From Bdellovibrionales bacterium Ga0074139 (lineage in GTDB: Bacteria > Bdellovibrionota > Bdellovibrionia > Bdellovibrionales > Bdellovibrionaceae), in NCBI GenBank assembly GCA_001464795.1, contig LNEB01000003.1, forward strand, positions 1-64,000: a stretch of DNA of 64,000 nucleotides, written 5' to 3'. Position numbers and translations under genes: made by a program. Below, piece after piece: positions 8,138 to 15,158 of this stretch. Each line of letters starts with the position of its first letter. The first letter of the stretch is position 1. The notes under the pieces are model-generated. The model did not search any database, was not told the DNA's origin, and worked only from the letters and a program-made list of their open reading frames with translations.

Positions 8138-8533
8138 TTATTGTGCATTACAATTTAGGAATACATAAGGCGTCTGGTTGTTGCATCGAAACTCGCCAGA
8201 CCCAAACTCATCTACATAGAACGAGCCATTGAGCTTCTGCTGTTTGCATTCAAACTTAAATGAATAACCATACTTATTTTGACTTTCGTTTGTTTGGCAG
8301 TCTGATTGAAAGTCTACAGGTACATTGCAAGCATCAATAGAAGAAATATAAGTTGTTCTCTTCTCTCTAGCTTCTGCTTCTGATTTGTACGTGATAATTG
8401 ATTCTAAGACTGGAGCTGTAGAGTCGAAATAACTATTAATTTCCGTTTCGCTATTAACTTGATCAACACATACAAATGATTTTGCAAAAGCTAAACTTGT
8501 GAAGAGAAATACAATACTAAATATAGTTTTCAT
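8138..8533 (-). CDS. Small secreted Cys-containing protein, unknown function
   Basis: 131 aa from the ATG at 8533 (MKTIFSIVFLFTSLAFAKS), chosen because it begins a clean signal peptide (cleavage after AFA) and has a G-rich Shine-Dalgarno upstream; the frame extends 24 codons further without one. The mature part has six Cys (FVCVD, DACNV, SDCQT, FECKQ, FRCNN, LNCNA), likely three disulfides in the periplasm or outside the cell. It lies between repeats C and A. No family recognised. Confidence 0.7.
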   Translation of the reverse strand: MKTIFSIVFLFTSLAFAKSFVCVDQVNSETEINSYFDSTAPVLESIITYKSEAEAREKRTTYISSIDACNVPVDFQSDCQTNESQNKYGYSFKFECKQQKLNGSFYVDEFGSGEFRCNNQTPYVFLNCNAQ

Positions 8534-8603
8534 AAAAGCCCCCAATGCTGGTTTATCTAATATCTGATGCTTTTGGGCAAGTAAAGACTTGTGATCAAAA
8601 CCC

Positions 8604-8749
8604 AATCAATCGCGGCAGGTCGTCGGGTTTGTTAAAGCTCAGTTTTATACGATTTGACCAATTTTTTAGAAGTAGCGGCTGCTGACAAAAAGGCTCAAAA
8701 TCCTGGACGAATCAGGAAGGTCTGCCTTCTTAGGGTGGTCTGAATAGAC
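8604..8749. repeat. Intergenic repeat copy A, in the 8534-8917 gap
   Basis: Aligns without gaps to copy B over about 133 nt (8604-8736 with 9577-9709). It shares a 15-nt block (aatcaatcgcggcag), then, exactly 95 nt after the block start in both copies, an identical 22-nt core (8699-8720 with 9672-9693). Local hairpins are possible: tcctg/cagga, aagg/cctt, and ggtct/agacc, the last replaced in B by gttcg/cgaac. Pairing kept with different bases hints at structure. No coding frame. It lies about 70 nt upstream of the 8533 start on the minus strand. Confidence 0.65.
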
Positions 8750-8917
8750 CCTTAAAAATCAAAAAGCGACTGACCACAAAGGTTCAGTAGCTTTAAATTT
8801 TTTTACTAAAAATCGAAGGGGCAAATGGCAAGTTAAGTAGCTTCGGTCAACTGAGCGCGCTGAATGACCTTCTGTCGTGGATAAAAGTTTTTAGTCAGTG
8901 TGAGCGCAATAATTTAA

Positions 8918-9457
8918 CTAAAGGCCAGGTACACAAAAAAAGTAGCCCGTACCGCCATGCGAAATATAGCTTCTAACAAAGTCACCGTTCAACGTATGAA
9001 ATAAATAAAATAACATTGGCTGCCTAGAATCTTCTGAGAAAGTATGATCCACTGAAGAAGTGAGTAACTTATAATCAAATTCACTGCGCATAACTCTGTG
9101 CCAGCTTGCAGGAATCGTAAACCCCCGCCAATCCCAATGAAAAAATGCAGTAGTTCCATCCACATTTTCAGCAGTTACATACGTCGAAACTCGTGGGATC
9201 GGATTTGGAACAATTCCATTAGCCCCAAAGTCGATAGCCACCCTAACCATTTCTGGAACTGACGGCAGATGTTGTCCTCGCTCTGCACAGTATTGTTTTG
9301 CACTTTCGAAATCTGATAACAGCAAGTAACCATCCCGCCCAATATACCATTCTCCTATTTGGACTTTGTCGGGAATTTGGAAATTAGCTGCATATGAAAC
9401 CGAAAAAACATTAAGTGAAATCATTATCAGAGTTAGTTTTGAAAAAAAATACTTCAT
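8918..9457 (-). CDS. Secreted protein with FGE/DUF1566/C-lectin-like fold signature
   Basis: 179 aa with a signal peptide (cleavage near YAA, residue 23-24) and a gaggttt-type Shine-Dalgarno. Residues 39-75 (GRDGYLLLSDFESAKQYC, then GQHLPSVPEMVR) resemble the 'W..A..YC...G..LPT..E' opening of C-type-lectin-like and formylglycine-generating-enzyme-like domains seen in many secreted bacterial proteins. The C-terminal GTGYFFCVPGL fits the final strand and disulfide. A binding role is more likely than catalysis. Flanked by repeats A and B. Confidence 0.6.
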   Translation of the reverse strand: MKYFFSKLTLIMISLNVFSVSYAANFQIPDKVQIGEWYIGRDGYLLLSDFESAKQYCAERGQHLPSVPEMVRVAIDFGANGIVPNPIPRVSTYVTAENVDGTTAFFHWDWRGFTIPASWHRVMRSEFDYKLLTSSVDHTFSEDSRQPMLFYLFHTLNGDFVRSYISHGGTGYFFCVPGL

Positions 9458-9576
9458 AAAAACCTCTCAGTTCGCCAACTCTAAGAATGAGCCTTAGTTG
9501 TGTCAACAACCGATCATGGAAATTGTATGAATTCATTACGAAATAAAGTGTAGTGGACCAAGGGCGATTAAATCAC

Positions 9577-9794
9577 AATCAATCGCGGCAGCTCAGCGGG
9601 TTCACGAACAGTCGGTTTTATTCGATCTGACCGCTTTTTCAGAGAAAGCTGCCCATGACAAGAAGACTCAGAATCCTGGACGAATCAGGAAGGACTGCCT
9701 TTAAAGGGTGTTCGAATCCACGAACAGAACACGAGCGCCTGATGCTTCAAAATGCTCAGGCGCTATGGATTTCAAAACCCCAAGATGAAGTGGT
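9577..9794. repeat. Intergenic repeat copy B, in the 9458-9794 gap
   Basis: The most complete copy. Its left half matches copy A (9577-9709), and its right half (about 9688-9790) matches copy C. It contains paired segments: ggcagct/agctgcc (9586-9592 with 9647-9653), tcctg/cagga, aagg/cctt, gttcg/cgaac, and a strong stem agcgcctga/tcaggcgct at 9734-9742 and 9756-9764. The tail accccaagatgaag ends 4 nt before the NUDIX stop on the minus strand. Structured RNA, cassette boundary and mobile-repeat interpretations all remain open. Confidence 0.65.
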
Positions 9795-10286
9795 TTAGTG
9801 GTCGCGATTTAAAATATGCAAAGCGTTCCCATTGATGGATTGAAGTCTGATTTTTAGAAAGTCAGGTTTAACGTTTAATGTTGAAAGACTATCAATCGGG
9901 AACCATTTGAAGTGGAGTCTGAAATTAGAGAACCCTTCCATGTGTTCTTCTATACCGATAAACTCTTCCTGATCATAATACTGAACGGAATCCCCGCTAA
10001 ATGCTGTTAAATAATAAAATCCAATTTCATGTGCTCGTTGATTATTCCAATTAAAGAAGTTCTCGACGGCAAATGCTAAAGATTGAATTGATACAGAAGC
10101 TTTTAATTCTTCTTGAAGTTCACGAATCAGGGCTTGCTTTGTATCTTCAAAAAAATGACAGCCTCCACCAGGTAGTGCCCAAATATCGTCATTCTCCGCC
10201 CGATGAAGAAGAACATGTCCTTTGTGGAGAAAAACGCCAGCCACCCTGAGGATAAATTTGTCTTTGTCGGAAAGATTAATTCTCAT
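9795..10286 (-). CDS. NUDIX hydrolase
   Basis: 163 aa cytosolic pyrophosphohydrolase-type protein. The Nudix box is complete in its catalytic part: G41-x5-E47-x7-R55-E56-L57-x-E59-E60, with the usual final Gly replaced by Lys62. It is preceded by the substrate-side strand LPGGG. Substrate cannot be assigned; similar stand-alone NUDIX proteins act on nucleotides or their conjugates. It is on the same strand and 83 nt downstream of the toxin-antitoxin operon, and ends against repeat B. Confidence 0.9.
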   Translation of the reverse strand: MRINLSDKDKFILRVAGVFLHKGHVLLHRAENDDIWALPGGGCHFFEDTKQALIRELQEELKASVSIQSLAFAVENFFNWNNQRAHEIGFYYLTAFSGDSVQYYDQEEFIGIEEHMEGFSNFRLHFKWFPIDSLSTLNVKPDFLKIRLQSINGNALHILNRDH

Positions 10287-10369
10287 TCAAATAGATTGCC
10301 GTCTTTTGAATAGACTGTCCAGAAAGGGAATGGTTTTGGTCGTGCTCTGGACAGCCAAACTATAACCTA

Positions 10370-10645
10370 TCAAGCCACTTTCTGCCGAGCCACCCAGAGG
10401 TCATAATCAGCCTGCATGCGGACCCACATTTCAGCAGTCGTGCCTAAAACGTTTTCCAGTTGAATCGCAAATTCAGAAGAAATGGCTCTTTTGCCATTGA
10501 CGATTTCATTGATCTTACGATGCGAGCATTTGCATTTAACAGCTAGCTGAGACTGATTAAGCCCCATCTCGGTCATGTAGATTTCGTTTAATACGATTCC
10601 AGGATGCATGGGTTTTGGATTCTTTGATATCTTTTTGGAGGCCAT
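10370..10645 (-). CDS. higA: HigA/VapI-family helix-turn-helix antitoxin-like protein
   Basis: 91 aa. MHPGIVLNEIYMTEMGLNQS, the LAVKCKCSHRKINEIVNGKR helix-turn-helix and the tail AEMWVRMQADYDLW are the hallmarks of the HigA addiction-module antidote family, which binds DNA and neutralises the HigB RNase. No higB-like gene is adjacent. It follows the RHH antitoxin gene by 3 nt, so it is the third gene of one operon with a BrnT-like toxin. It may act as operon repressor or as an extra antitoxin. Confidence 0.85.
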   Translation of the reverse strand: MASKKISKNPKPMHPGIVLNEIYMTEMGLNQSQLAVKCKCSHRKINEIVNGKRAISSEFAIQLENVLGTTAEMWVRMQADYDLWVARQKVA

Positions 10646-10648
10646 TTT

Positions 10649-10969
10649 CTATCCAGCTTTAATTTTGAGGTCGGGTAGGACCTTCCGGATTTCTTCAACG
10701 TCTACTAAATTTCCAGTGACGTATCCATGAATAATGTATCCAAGCAAGGTCTGATACCCCATGCCCTTTTCTTGCGCTAAAGTTTTAAGGCTCTCAAAAT
10801 CGCTTTGACTCAGGCGTGCAGTGAACTTTGCTTCTTTTTTTTCTTTTTCTTCAGAAGCAATCCTTTTAATCAAGAGATCTGCTGAAGGTCGCTTCACAGT
10901 AGGAATACTCTTCCAATTGGAACCTTTTTTAAAAAGATCTTTTTCTTTAGCAAATTTTTCTTTCTTCAT
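10649..10969 (-). CDS. Ribbon-helix-helix (CopG/BrnA-like) antitoxin
   Basis: 106 aa. A charged, disordered N-terminal half of the type that wraps a toxin is followed by FTARLSQSDFESLKTLAQEKGMGYQTLL, which fits a CopG-type ribbon-helix-helix (strand, then two helices with the GxxYQTLL turn). Its start overlaps the toxin stop by 4 nt (ATGA), the common coupling in type II modules. It probably binds the palindromes upstream of the operon and represses it. Confidence 0.75.
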   Translation of the reverse strand: MKKEKFAKEKDLFKKGSNWKSIPTVKRPSADLLIKRIASEEKEKKEAKFTARLSQSDFESLKTLAQEKGMGYQTLLGYIIHGYVTGNLVDVEEIRKVLPDLKIKAG

Positions 10970-11205
10970 AATCCATACCTCTTTTTGGCTTTTCTAGACT
11001 TGTAATGTGTAATGTAACGATCGGGTTTTTGCCCTACCACAACAACCCAAGCATAATTTTCAAAAGAATAAATGTAGTAAAGTTGGTCTTTGTAGTTTGT
11101 GTTTTTTATAACATCGATCAAAGTTCCACTTGTCACAATTTCCTCGACAGAAAAACCTCGTTCTTCTTTAAGCTTTTTATTTTTCTTCTGATTAATCTCT
11201 TTCAT
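10966..11205 (-). CDS. BrnT/DUF4258-like toxin
   Basis: 79 aa from the ATG at 11205; a GTG one codon earlier is possible. The order KNKKLKEERGFSVEEIV, a variable GTLIDVI segment, a beta hairpin (LYYIYSFENYAWVVVVG) and RYITHYKSRKAKKRY matches the small RelE-fold toxins paired with CopG/BrnA antitoxins (N-terminal 'NxxKxxxxxxxRGxSFEE', C-terminal 'sRkAtkkY'). Such toxins are generally mRNA-cleaving RNases. Toxin first, antitoxin second is the BrnTA order. Assignment is from motif pattern only. Confidence 0.65.
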   Translation of the reverse strand: MKEINQKKNKKLKEERGFSVEEIVTSGTLIDVIKNTNYKDQLYYIYSFENYAWVVVVGQKPDRYITHYKSRKAKKRYGL

Positions 11206-11210
11206 CACAT

Positions 11211-11249
11211 TTTGATATTATCAAAGTGTATGGCATTTGTACATACAAA
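11211..11249 (-). promoter_or_regulatory. Two palindromes at the TA operon promoter
   Basis: A perfect 15-nt palindrome (tttgata-t-tatcaaa, 11211-11225) lies 5 nt before the toxin start. A second perfect palindrome (tttgta-ca-tacaaa, 11236-11249) is centred about 24 nt further up. On the minus strand the first includes a gataat -10-like hexamer. Ribbon-helix-helix and HigA antitoxins usually autorepress through such sites, so these are likely operators. Confidence 0.6.
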
Positions 11250-11405
11250 TATTTTTATAGAAAATTGGCACTAAGTACTCACAACTGTTAATTTGGGCGC
11301 AGATTGTGCCAAAATAGCCAATATCGGGTGACTTCGGCTGGTATTCAGGTGATTTACCAAAACCCACCTTGAAATCTCAAGCGAAATCAATTACTTACTA
11401 ATTAT

Positions 11406-12230
11406 ATGCCAGAACTTCCCGAGGTTGAAACCGTTAAAAACCAGCTCCTCAGCGAGCTTAATCTTCCCGTGCAAATCCAACACATTGCATTTTCAGAGTT
11501 CAACCTTAGAAGTCCATCACCAAGGACCCAGGCCGATTTTTTTGCCAATCAAACTTTAGTCAGCATCACAAGAAGATCAAAATACCTGCTTTTTCAATTC
11601 GCATCCGGAGAGGGTTTCTTGTCGCACCTTGGCATGACGGGGCGGTGGAGGCTGCAGGCTAGCGGTAAGCCTTTAATCAAGCACGATCATGTGATCCTCA
11701 ATTTGGCTGGTTTTAAGCAACTCATTTACAATGATCCCCGGCGCTTTGGTTTTTTTGAGATCTTAAAAAAACAGGAAATCCATCCTTTATTAAGAAAGCT
11801 AGGGCCCGAGCCTTTATCGGAAAATTTTGAGGAAAATTCTTTTTTTAAAAAATTAAAATCCAGAAAATCTGCCATTAAAAGTGTCATTATGAATGCAGAA
11901 GTGGTGGTGGGTGTGGGCAATATTTACGCCTCAGAATCTTTGTTCAGATCAGGCATTTCTCCAATGAAAAAGGCTCACCGATTAAAATTATCTGAAGCTA
12001 AAAAGTTAATGCTAGAAATTCGACAGGTTTTGACAGAAGCCATTGGCTCGGGTGGTAGCACAATTGATGATTACCGCGATGTTTTTGGAAAATCAGGGGG
12101 GTTTCAAAATCAATTTTTTGTCTACGGACGAGAGTCTTTCAAATGTTTAAAATGTAAAGCCACAATTAAGAAAAAAAACCTCAGTGGCCGAGCCACCTAT
12201 TGGTGCCCCAGTTGCCAAAGTTCAAAATAA
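11406..12230 (+). CDS. mutM: Formamidopyrimidine-DNA glycosylase
   Basis: 274 aa base-excision repair enzyme that removes 8-oxoguanine and formamidopyrimidines and nicks the strand. The essential N-terminal proline and glutamate (MPELPEVETV, P2 and E3 after Met removal) and K59 (RRSKYLLF) are present. So are the VVGVGNIYASE motif of the helix-two-turn-helix and a C-terminal zinc finger with C247, C250, C267 and C270 plus R262. Complete and typical in length. Monocistronic as far as can be seen. Confidence 0.97.
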   Translation: MPELPEVETVKNQLLSELNLPVQIQHIAFSEFNLRSPSPRTQADFFANQTLVSITRRSKYLLFQFASGEGFLSHLGMTGRWRLQASGKPLIKHDHVILNLAGFKQLIYNDPRRFGFFEILKKQEIHPLLRKLGPEPLSENFEENSFFKKLKSRKSAIKSVIMNAEVVVGVGNIYASESLFRSGISPMKKAHRLKLSEAKKLMLEIRQVLTEAIGSGGSTIDDYRDVFGKSGGFQNQFFVYGRESFKCLKCKATIKKKNLSGRATYWCPSCQSSK

Positions 12231-12347
12231 AAACTCTAAAAAAAATCCTTGCGAGATTCGGTTGTGATCGCTACTCTACCAACGTCGAGTTAGTTATAAA
12301 AACAAATTAGTGGCTTTTAAGTCCTAATAATTAAGGAAGGAATTCTT

Positions 12348-12566
12348 ATGAAAATGATCGTACTCGCAGCTGTTGCTGCTCTCGCGTTTACCTCTGGTTT
12401 TACTTGTTCTAAAAACCAGCCAGCTGAAGAAGCTGCTGCTCCCACTCAAGAGCAAATGGCAGCACCTGCTGACATGGCAGCTCCAACTGAAGGCGCTCCT
12501 GCTGAAGCAGCTCCTACAGACGCTGCAGCTCCCACTGAAGCTGCTCCTGCTGAAGGAACAAACTAG
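12348..12566 (+). CDS. Small Ala/Pro/Glu-rich exported protein
   Basis: 72 aa. MKMIVLAAVAALAFTSGFTC is a signal sequence; the Cys20 context (GFTC) only loosely fits a lipobox, so lipoprotein status is uncertain. The rest is a low-complexity run of AAPTE/APAE units, likely a disordered spacer on the cell envelope. A strong aaggaag Shine-Dalgarno and a classic terminator downstream mark it as a real, probably well-expressed monocistronic gene. The antisense 83-aa frame is a compositional shadow. Confidence 0.75.
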   Translation: MKMIVLAAVAALAFTSGFTCSKNQPAEEAAAPTQEQMAAPADMAAPTEGAPAEAAPTDAAAPTEAAPAEGTN

Positions 12567-12623
12567 TCTTAACATAATTTAATTTGTGTTCATTATGACA
12601 CATAATTAAAAGTTAAACTTGTG

Positions 12624-12653
12624 AAAAGGCCTGTTGTGAAACAGGCCTTTTTT
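12624..12653 (+). terminator. Rho-independent terminator
   Basis: The stem aaaggcctgtt/aacaggccttt (11 bp, loop gtga) is followed by a run of T. It lies 58 nt past the stop of the Ala/Pro-rich protein gene and ahead of fadE, separating the two transcripts. Confidence 0.92.
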
Positions 12654-12716
12654 ATTTGCGTGGACTAAGCCCCTTGTAACTGTTTAAGATTTTAGTATCT
12701 AAACAAGGAGTTACCT

Positions 12717-15158
12717 ATGGATTTGGGTTCTTACCACGGATATTTCCAAGCCTATCTAAGCTTGGCGATCCCTCTTTCGATTCTTTTTATACTTATAGTG
12801 GGATACTTTGGATCCCCTTTGATCATCTGGGCCCTAGCGATCCTTGCGCTTAGTTATGGTTTTGGTCTGCCACTGGCGGGGCTTGTGGCGGCTGCAGTTA
12901 TCTTGCTTGTGTTTCTCATTAAACCCATTCGCACAGCTTTGGTTTCCAGTGTGGTGATGAAAGCCATGAAGGCTTTAGGAATCATTCCAAAGATTTCTGA
13001 AACCGAGCGAACGGCTTTGGACGCGGGTGTGACCTGGGTGGAAAAAGATTTATTTTCCGGAAGCCCTGATTTTACAAAACTAATGAATGAAAGTTATCCC
13101 GAGCTCACCGCTGAAGAAAAAGCTTTTATGGCGGGCCCCGTGGATGAGCTTTGTAAAAAAATTGATGCTTGGAAAATTTGGAAAAATAAAGAAATTGAAA
13201 AAGACATTTGGGATATGATCCGCAAAGAAAAGTTTTTAGGTATGATCATTCCTAAAAACTACGATGGTTTGGGATTTTCAGCTTTGGCCCATTCCGAAGT
13301 GATCATGAAAATTTCCACCAGATCCGTTCCTGTTGCCATTAACATCATGGTTCCCAATTCCTTGGGACCAGCAGAACTTCTTGTTCACTACGGCACAGAA
13401 GCACAAAAAAATTATTATCTTCCACGCCTAGCCCGCGGCGAGGAAACTCCATGCTTTGGTTTAACAGAACCTCTTGCAGGTTCTGATGCGGGATCCATTA
13501 CTTCTAGCGGTGTTGTGTTTAAGGGTGCTGATGGAAAAATCATGATGCGCCTCAATTGGAATAAGCGCTGGATCACCATGGCTGCCATTTCCTCTGTTAT
13601 TGGTCTTGCTTTCAAACTTCGCGATCCAGAAAATCTTTTAGGCCGCGGTGAAGATTTAGGAATTACTTGTGCGCTGATTCCATCCAGCACTCCTGGTGTT
13701 GTCATCGGTCGCAGACATGATCCATTAACAATTCCTTTTCACAATTGCCCCACTCAAGGCGTGAATGTGGAAGTCTCCATTGATGCTGTGGTTGGTGGTA
13801 TCGAAGGCTGCGGTTTGGGTTGGAAAATGTTAACAGAGTGTTTGGCAGCAGGCCGAGGAATCAGTTTACCTGCGCAAGCCACAGGCGGAGCAAAGCTTGC
13901 TTCACGTGTGTGCAGTGCTCACGGTGTGGTCCGAAAACAATTTGGAACTTCCATTGGTAAATTTGAAGGTATCGAAGAGCCTTTAGCAAGAATTGCATCA
14001 AGTACTTATTCACTTGAAGCCATGAGAAAATACACACTCGGTGCTTTAGATAAAGGAATTAAGCCTTCAACTATTACAGCGATGCAAAAATACTATTCCA
14101 CTGAAATGGGTCGAAAAGTGATTAATGATGCCATGGATGTGATGGGTGGCGCAGGAATTTCCTTAGGCCCCCGTAACTTGCTGGGTGAAACCTACACAGC
14201 TACACCCATTGGAATCACCGTTGAAGGTGCCAATATTTTAACTCGAACTCTGATCATTTTTGGTCAAGGGGCTATGCGAAGTCATCCCTATGCTTTCATG
14301 GAAGTGAAGGCTGTAGAAACGAATGATGTGAAGCTTTTAGATGAAGCCTTTTGGGGTCACATCGGTCACATTGTTAAAAATATTTGTAAATCAATTATTT
14401 TGTCTCTCACTCGTGGATATGTGGCAGGAACTCCGGACTGTCACCCAGAAATGAAGCGATACTTTAGAAGACTGGCTTGGACAAGTGCTACATTTGCCAT
14501 TTTAGCTGACGTTGCCATGGGAACATTAGGCGGAAAGTTAAAAGAAAAACAAAAAATCACAGGCCGCTTTGCTGACATTATGGCTATGATGTATATGTCG
14601 ACTTCTGTATTAAGACGTTTCGAAGCAGAAGGTCGCCAAAAAGAAGATCTTCCATTGGTGCATTATTGTTTAAAACTTTATATGTCTGAGATTCAGAAAG
14701 CCTTTGATGGAATTTTTGATAACTTAAAAATTCCTGGGCTTCGTTGGTTTGTAAAAGGTTGGATCGGTGCATGGTCACGAATCAATTCCATTGGTTCTCA
14801 AGCTTCCGATGGTTGGTCACATGAAATATCGAATCGACTACTTTATAACGATGAAGTCAGAAACCGTCTGACGGACGGAATTTATATGCCTGTTAAAGAA
14901 GGCGAGCAGCTTTTACGTTTAGAAAAAGCCAGAACCATTGTGATTCAAGCCGAAGGCATTGAAGCTAAAATGCGAAAAGCTGTTAAATCAGGTGCTGTTC
15001 CCAAAGCCAAGGGTCTTATGCTTTACGAATCTTGTAAAGCCAAAGGCATCATCAACGATCAAGAGTTCGCACTACTCAAAGAGGTGGATAAAGTTCGTCT
15101 TGATGCTGTGACCGTGGATGACTTCAGTGAGCAAGAGTACCACTCGAAAATCACATAA
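12717..15158 (+). CDS. fadE: FadE-type acyl-CoA dehydrogenase
   Basis: 813 aa, nearly the length of E. coli FadE (814) and much longer than ordinary acyl-CoA dehydrogenases (about 380). The N-terminal 90 residues hold two or three membrane segments. The flavin domain follows, with CFGLTEPLAGSDAGS (about residues 243-257) and the helical bundle containing AGRGISLPAQATGGAKLA and TVEGANILTRTLIIFGQGAM (about 500-520). It catalyses the first step of fatty-acid beta-oxidation on the inner membrane. The start has a strong Shine-Dalgarno (aaggag). It converges on and overlaps the lipoprotein gene by 8 nt. Confidence 0.95.
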   Translation: MDLGSYHGYFQAYLSLAIPLSILFILIVGYFGSPLIIWALAILALSYGFGLPLAGLVAAAVILLVFLIKPIRTALVSSVVMKAMKALGIIPKISETERTALDAGVTWVEKDLFSGSPDFTKLMNESYPELTAEEKAFMAGPVDELCKKIDAWKIWKNKEIEKDIWDMIRKEKFLGMIIPKNYDGLGFSALAHSEVIMKISTRSVPVAINIMVPNSLGPAELLVHYGTEAQKNYYLPRLARGEETPCFGLTEPLAGSDAGSITSSGVVFKGADGKIMMRLNWNKRWITMAAISSVIGLAFKLRDPENLLGRGEDLGITCALIPSSTPGVVIGRRHDPLTIPFHNCPTQGVNVEVSIDAVVGGIEGCGLGWKMLTECLAAGRGISLPAQATGGAKLASRVCSAHGVVRKQFGTSIGKFEGIEEPLARIASSTYSLEAMRKYTLGALDKGIKPSTITAMQKYYSTEMGRKVINDAMDVMGGAGISLGPRNLLGETYTATPIGITVEGANILTRTLIIFGQGAMRSHPYAFMEVKAVETNDVKLLDEAFWGHIGHIVKNICKSIILSLTRGYVAGTPDCHPEMKRYFRRLAWTSATFAILADVAMGTLGGKLKEKQKITGRFADIMAMMYMSTSVLRRFEAEGRQKEDLPLVHYCLKLYMSEIQKAFDGIFDNLKIPGLRWFVKGWIGAWSRINSIGSQASDGWSHEISNRLLYNDEVRNRLTDGIYMPVKEGEQLLRLEKARTIVIQAEGIEAKMRKAVKSGAVPKAKGLMLYESCKAKGIINDQEFALLKEVDKVRLDAVTVDDFSEQEYHSKIT

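Noticed and set aside
8041-8232. 63-aa plus-strand frame beginning just after aggaagg
   Set aside because: It lies inside repeat C and overlaps the minus-strand secreted-protein gene end; the Shine-Dalgarno-like sequence is part of the repeat and too close to the ATG.
9705-9729. tRNA T-arm-like sequence (gtgttcgaatccac) in repeat B
   Set aside because: No acceptor stem, anticodon arm or complete cloverleaf can be drawn, and copy A replaces it with an unrelated hairpin.
8604-9794. Integron attC sites
   Set aside because: No paired RYYYAAC/GTTRRRY core sites were found at the repeat ends and no integrase gene is in the window.
12324-12582. Frames of 83 aa (minus) and 69 aa (plus) over the Ala/Pro-rich gene
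   Set aside because: Low-complexity GCT/GAA repeats keep alternative frames open; only the 12348 frame has a ribosome site and signal sequence.
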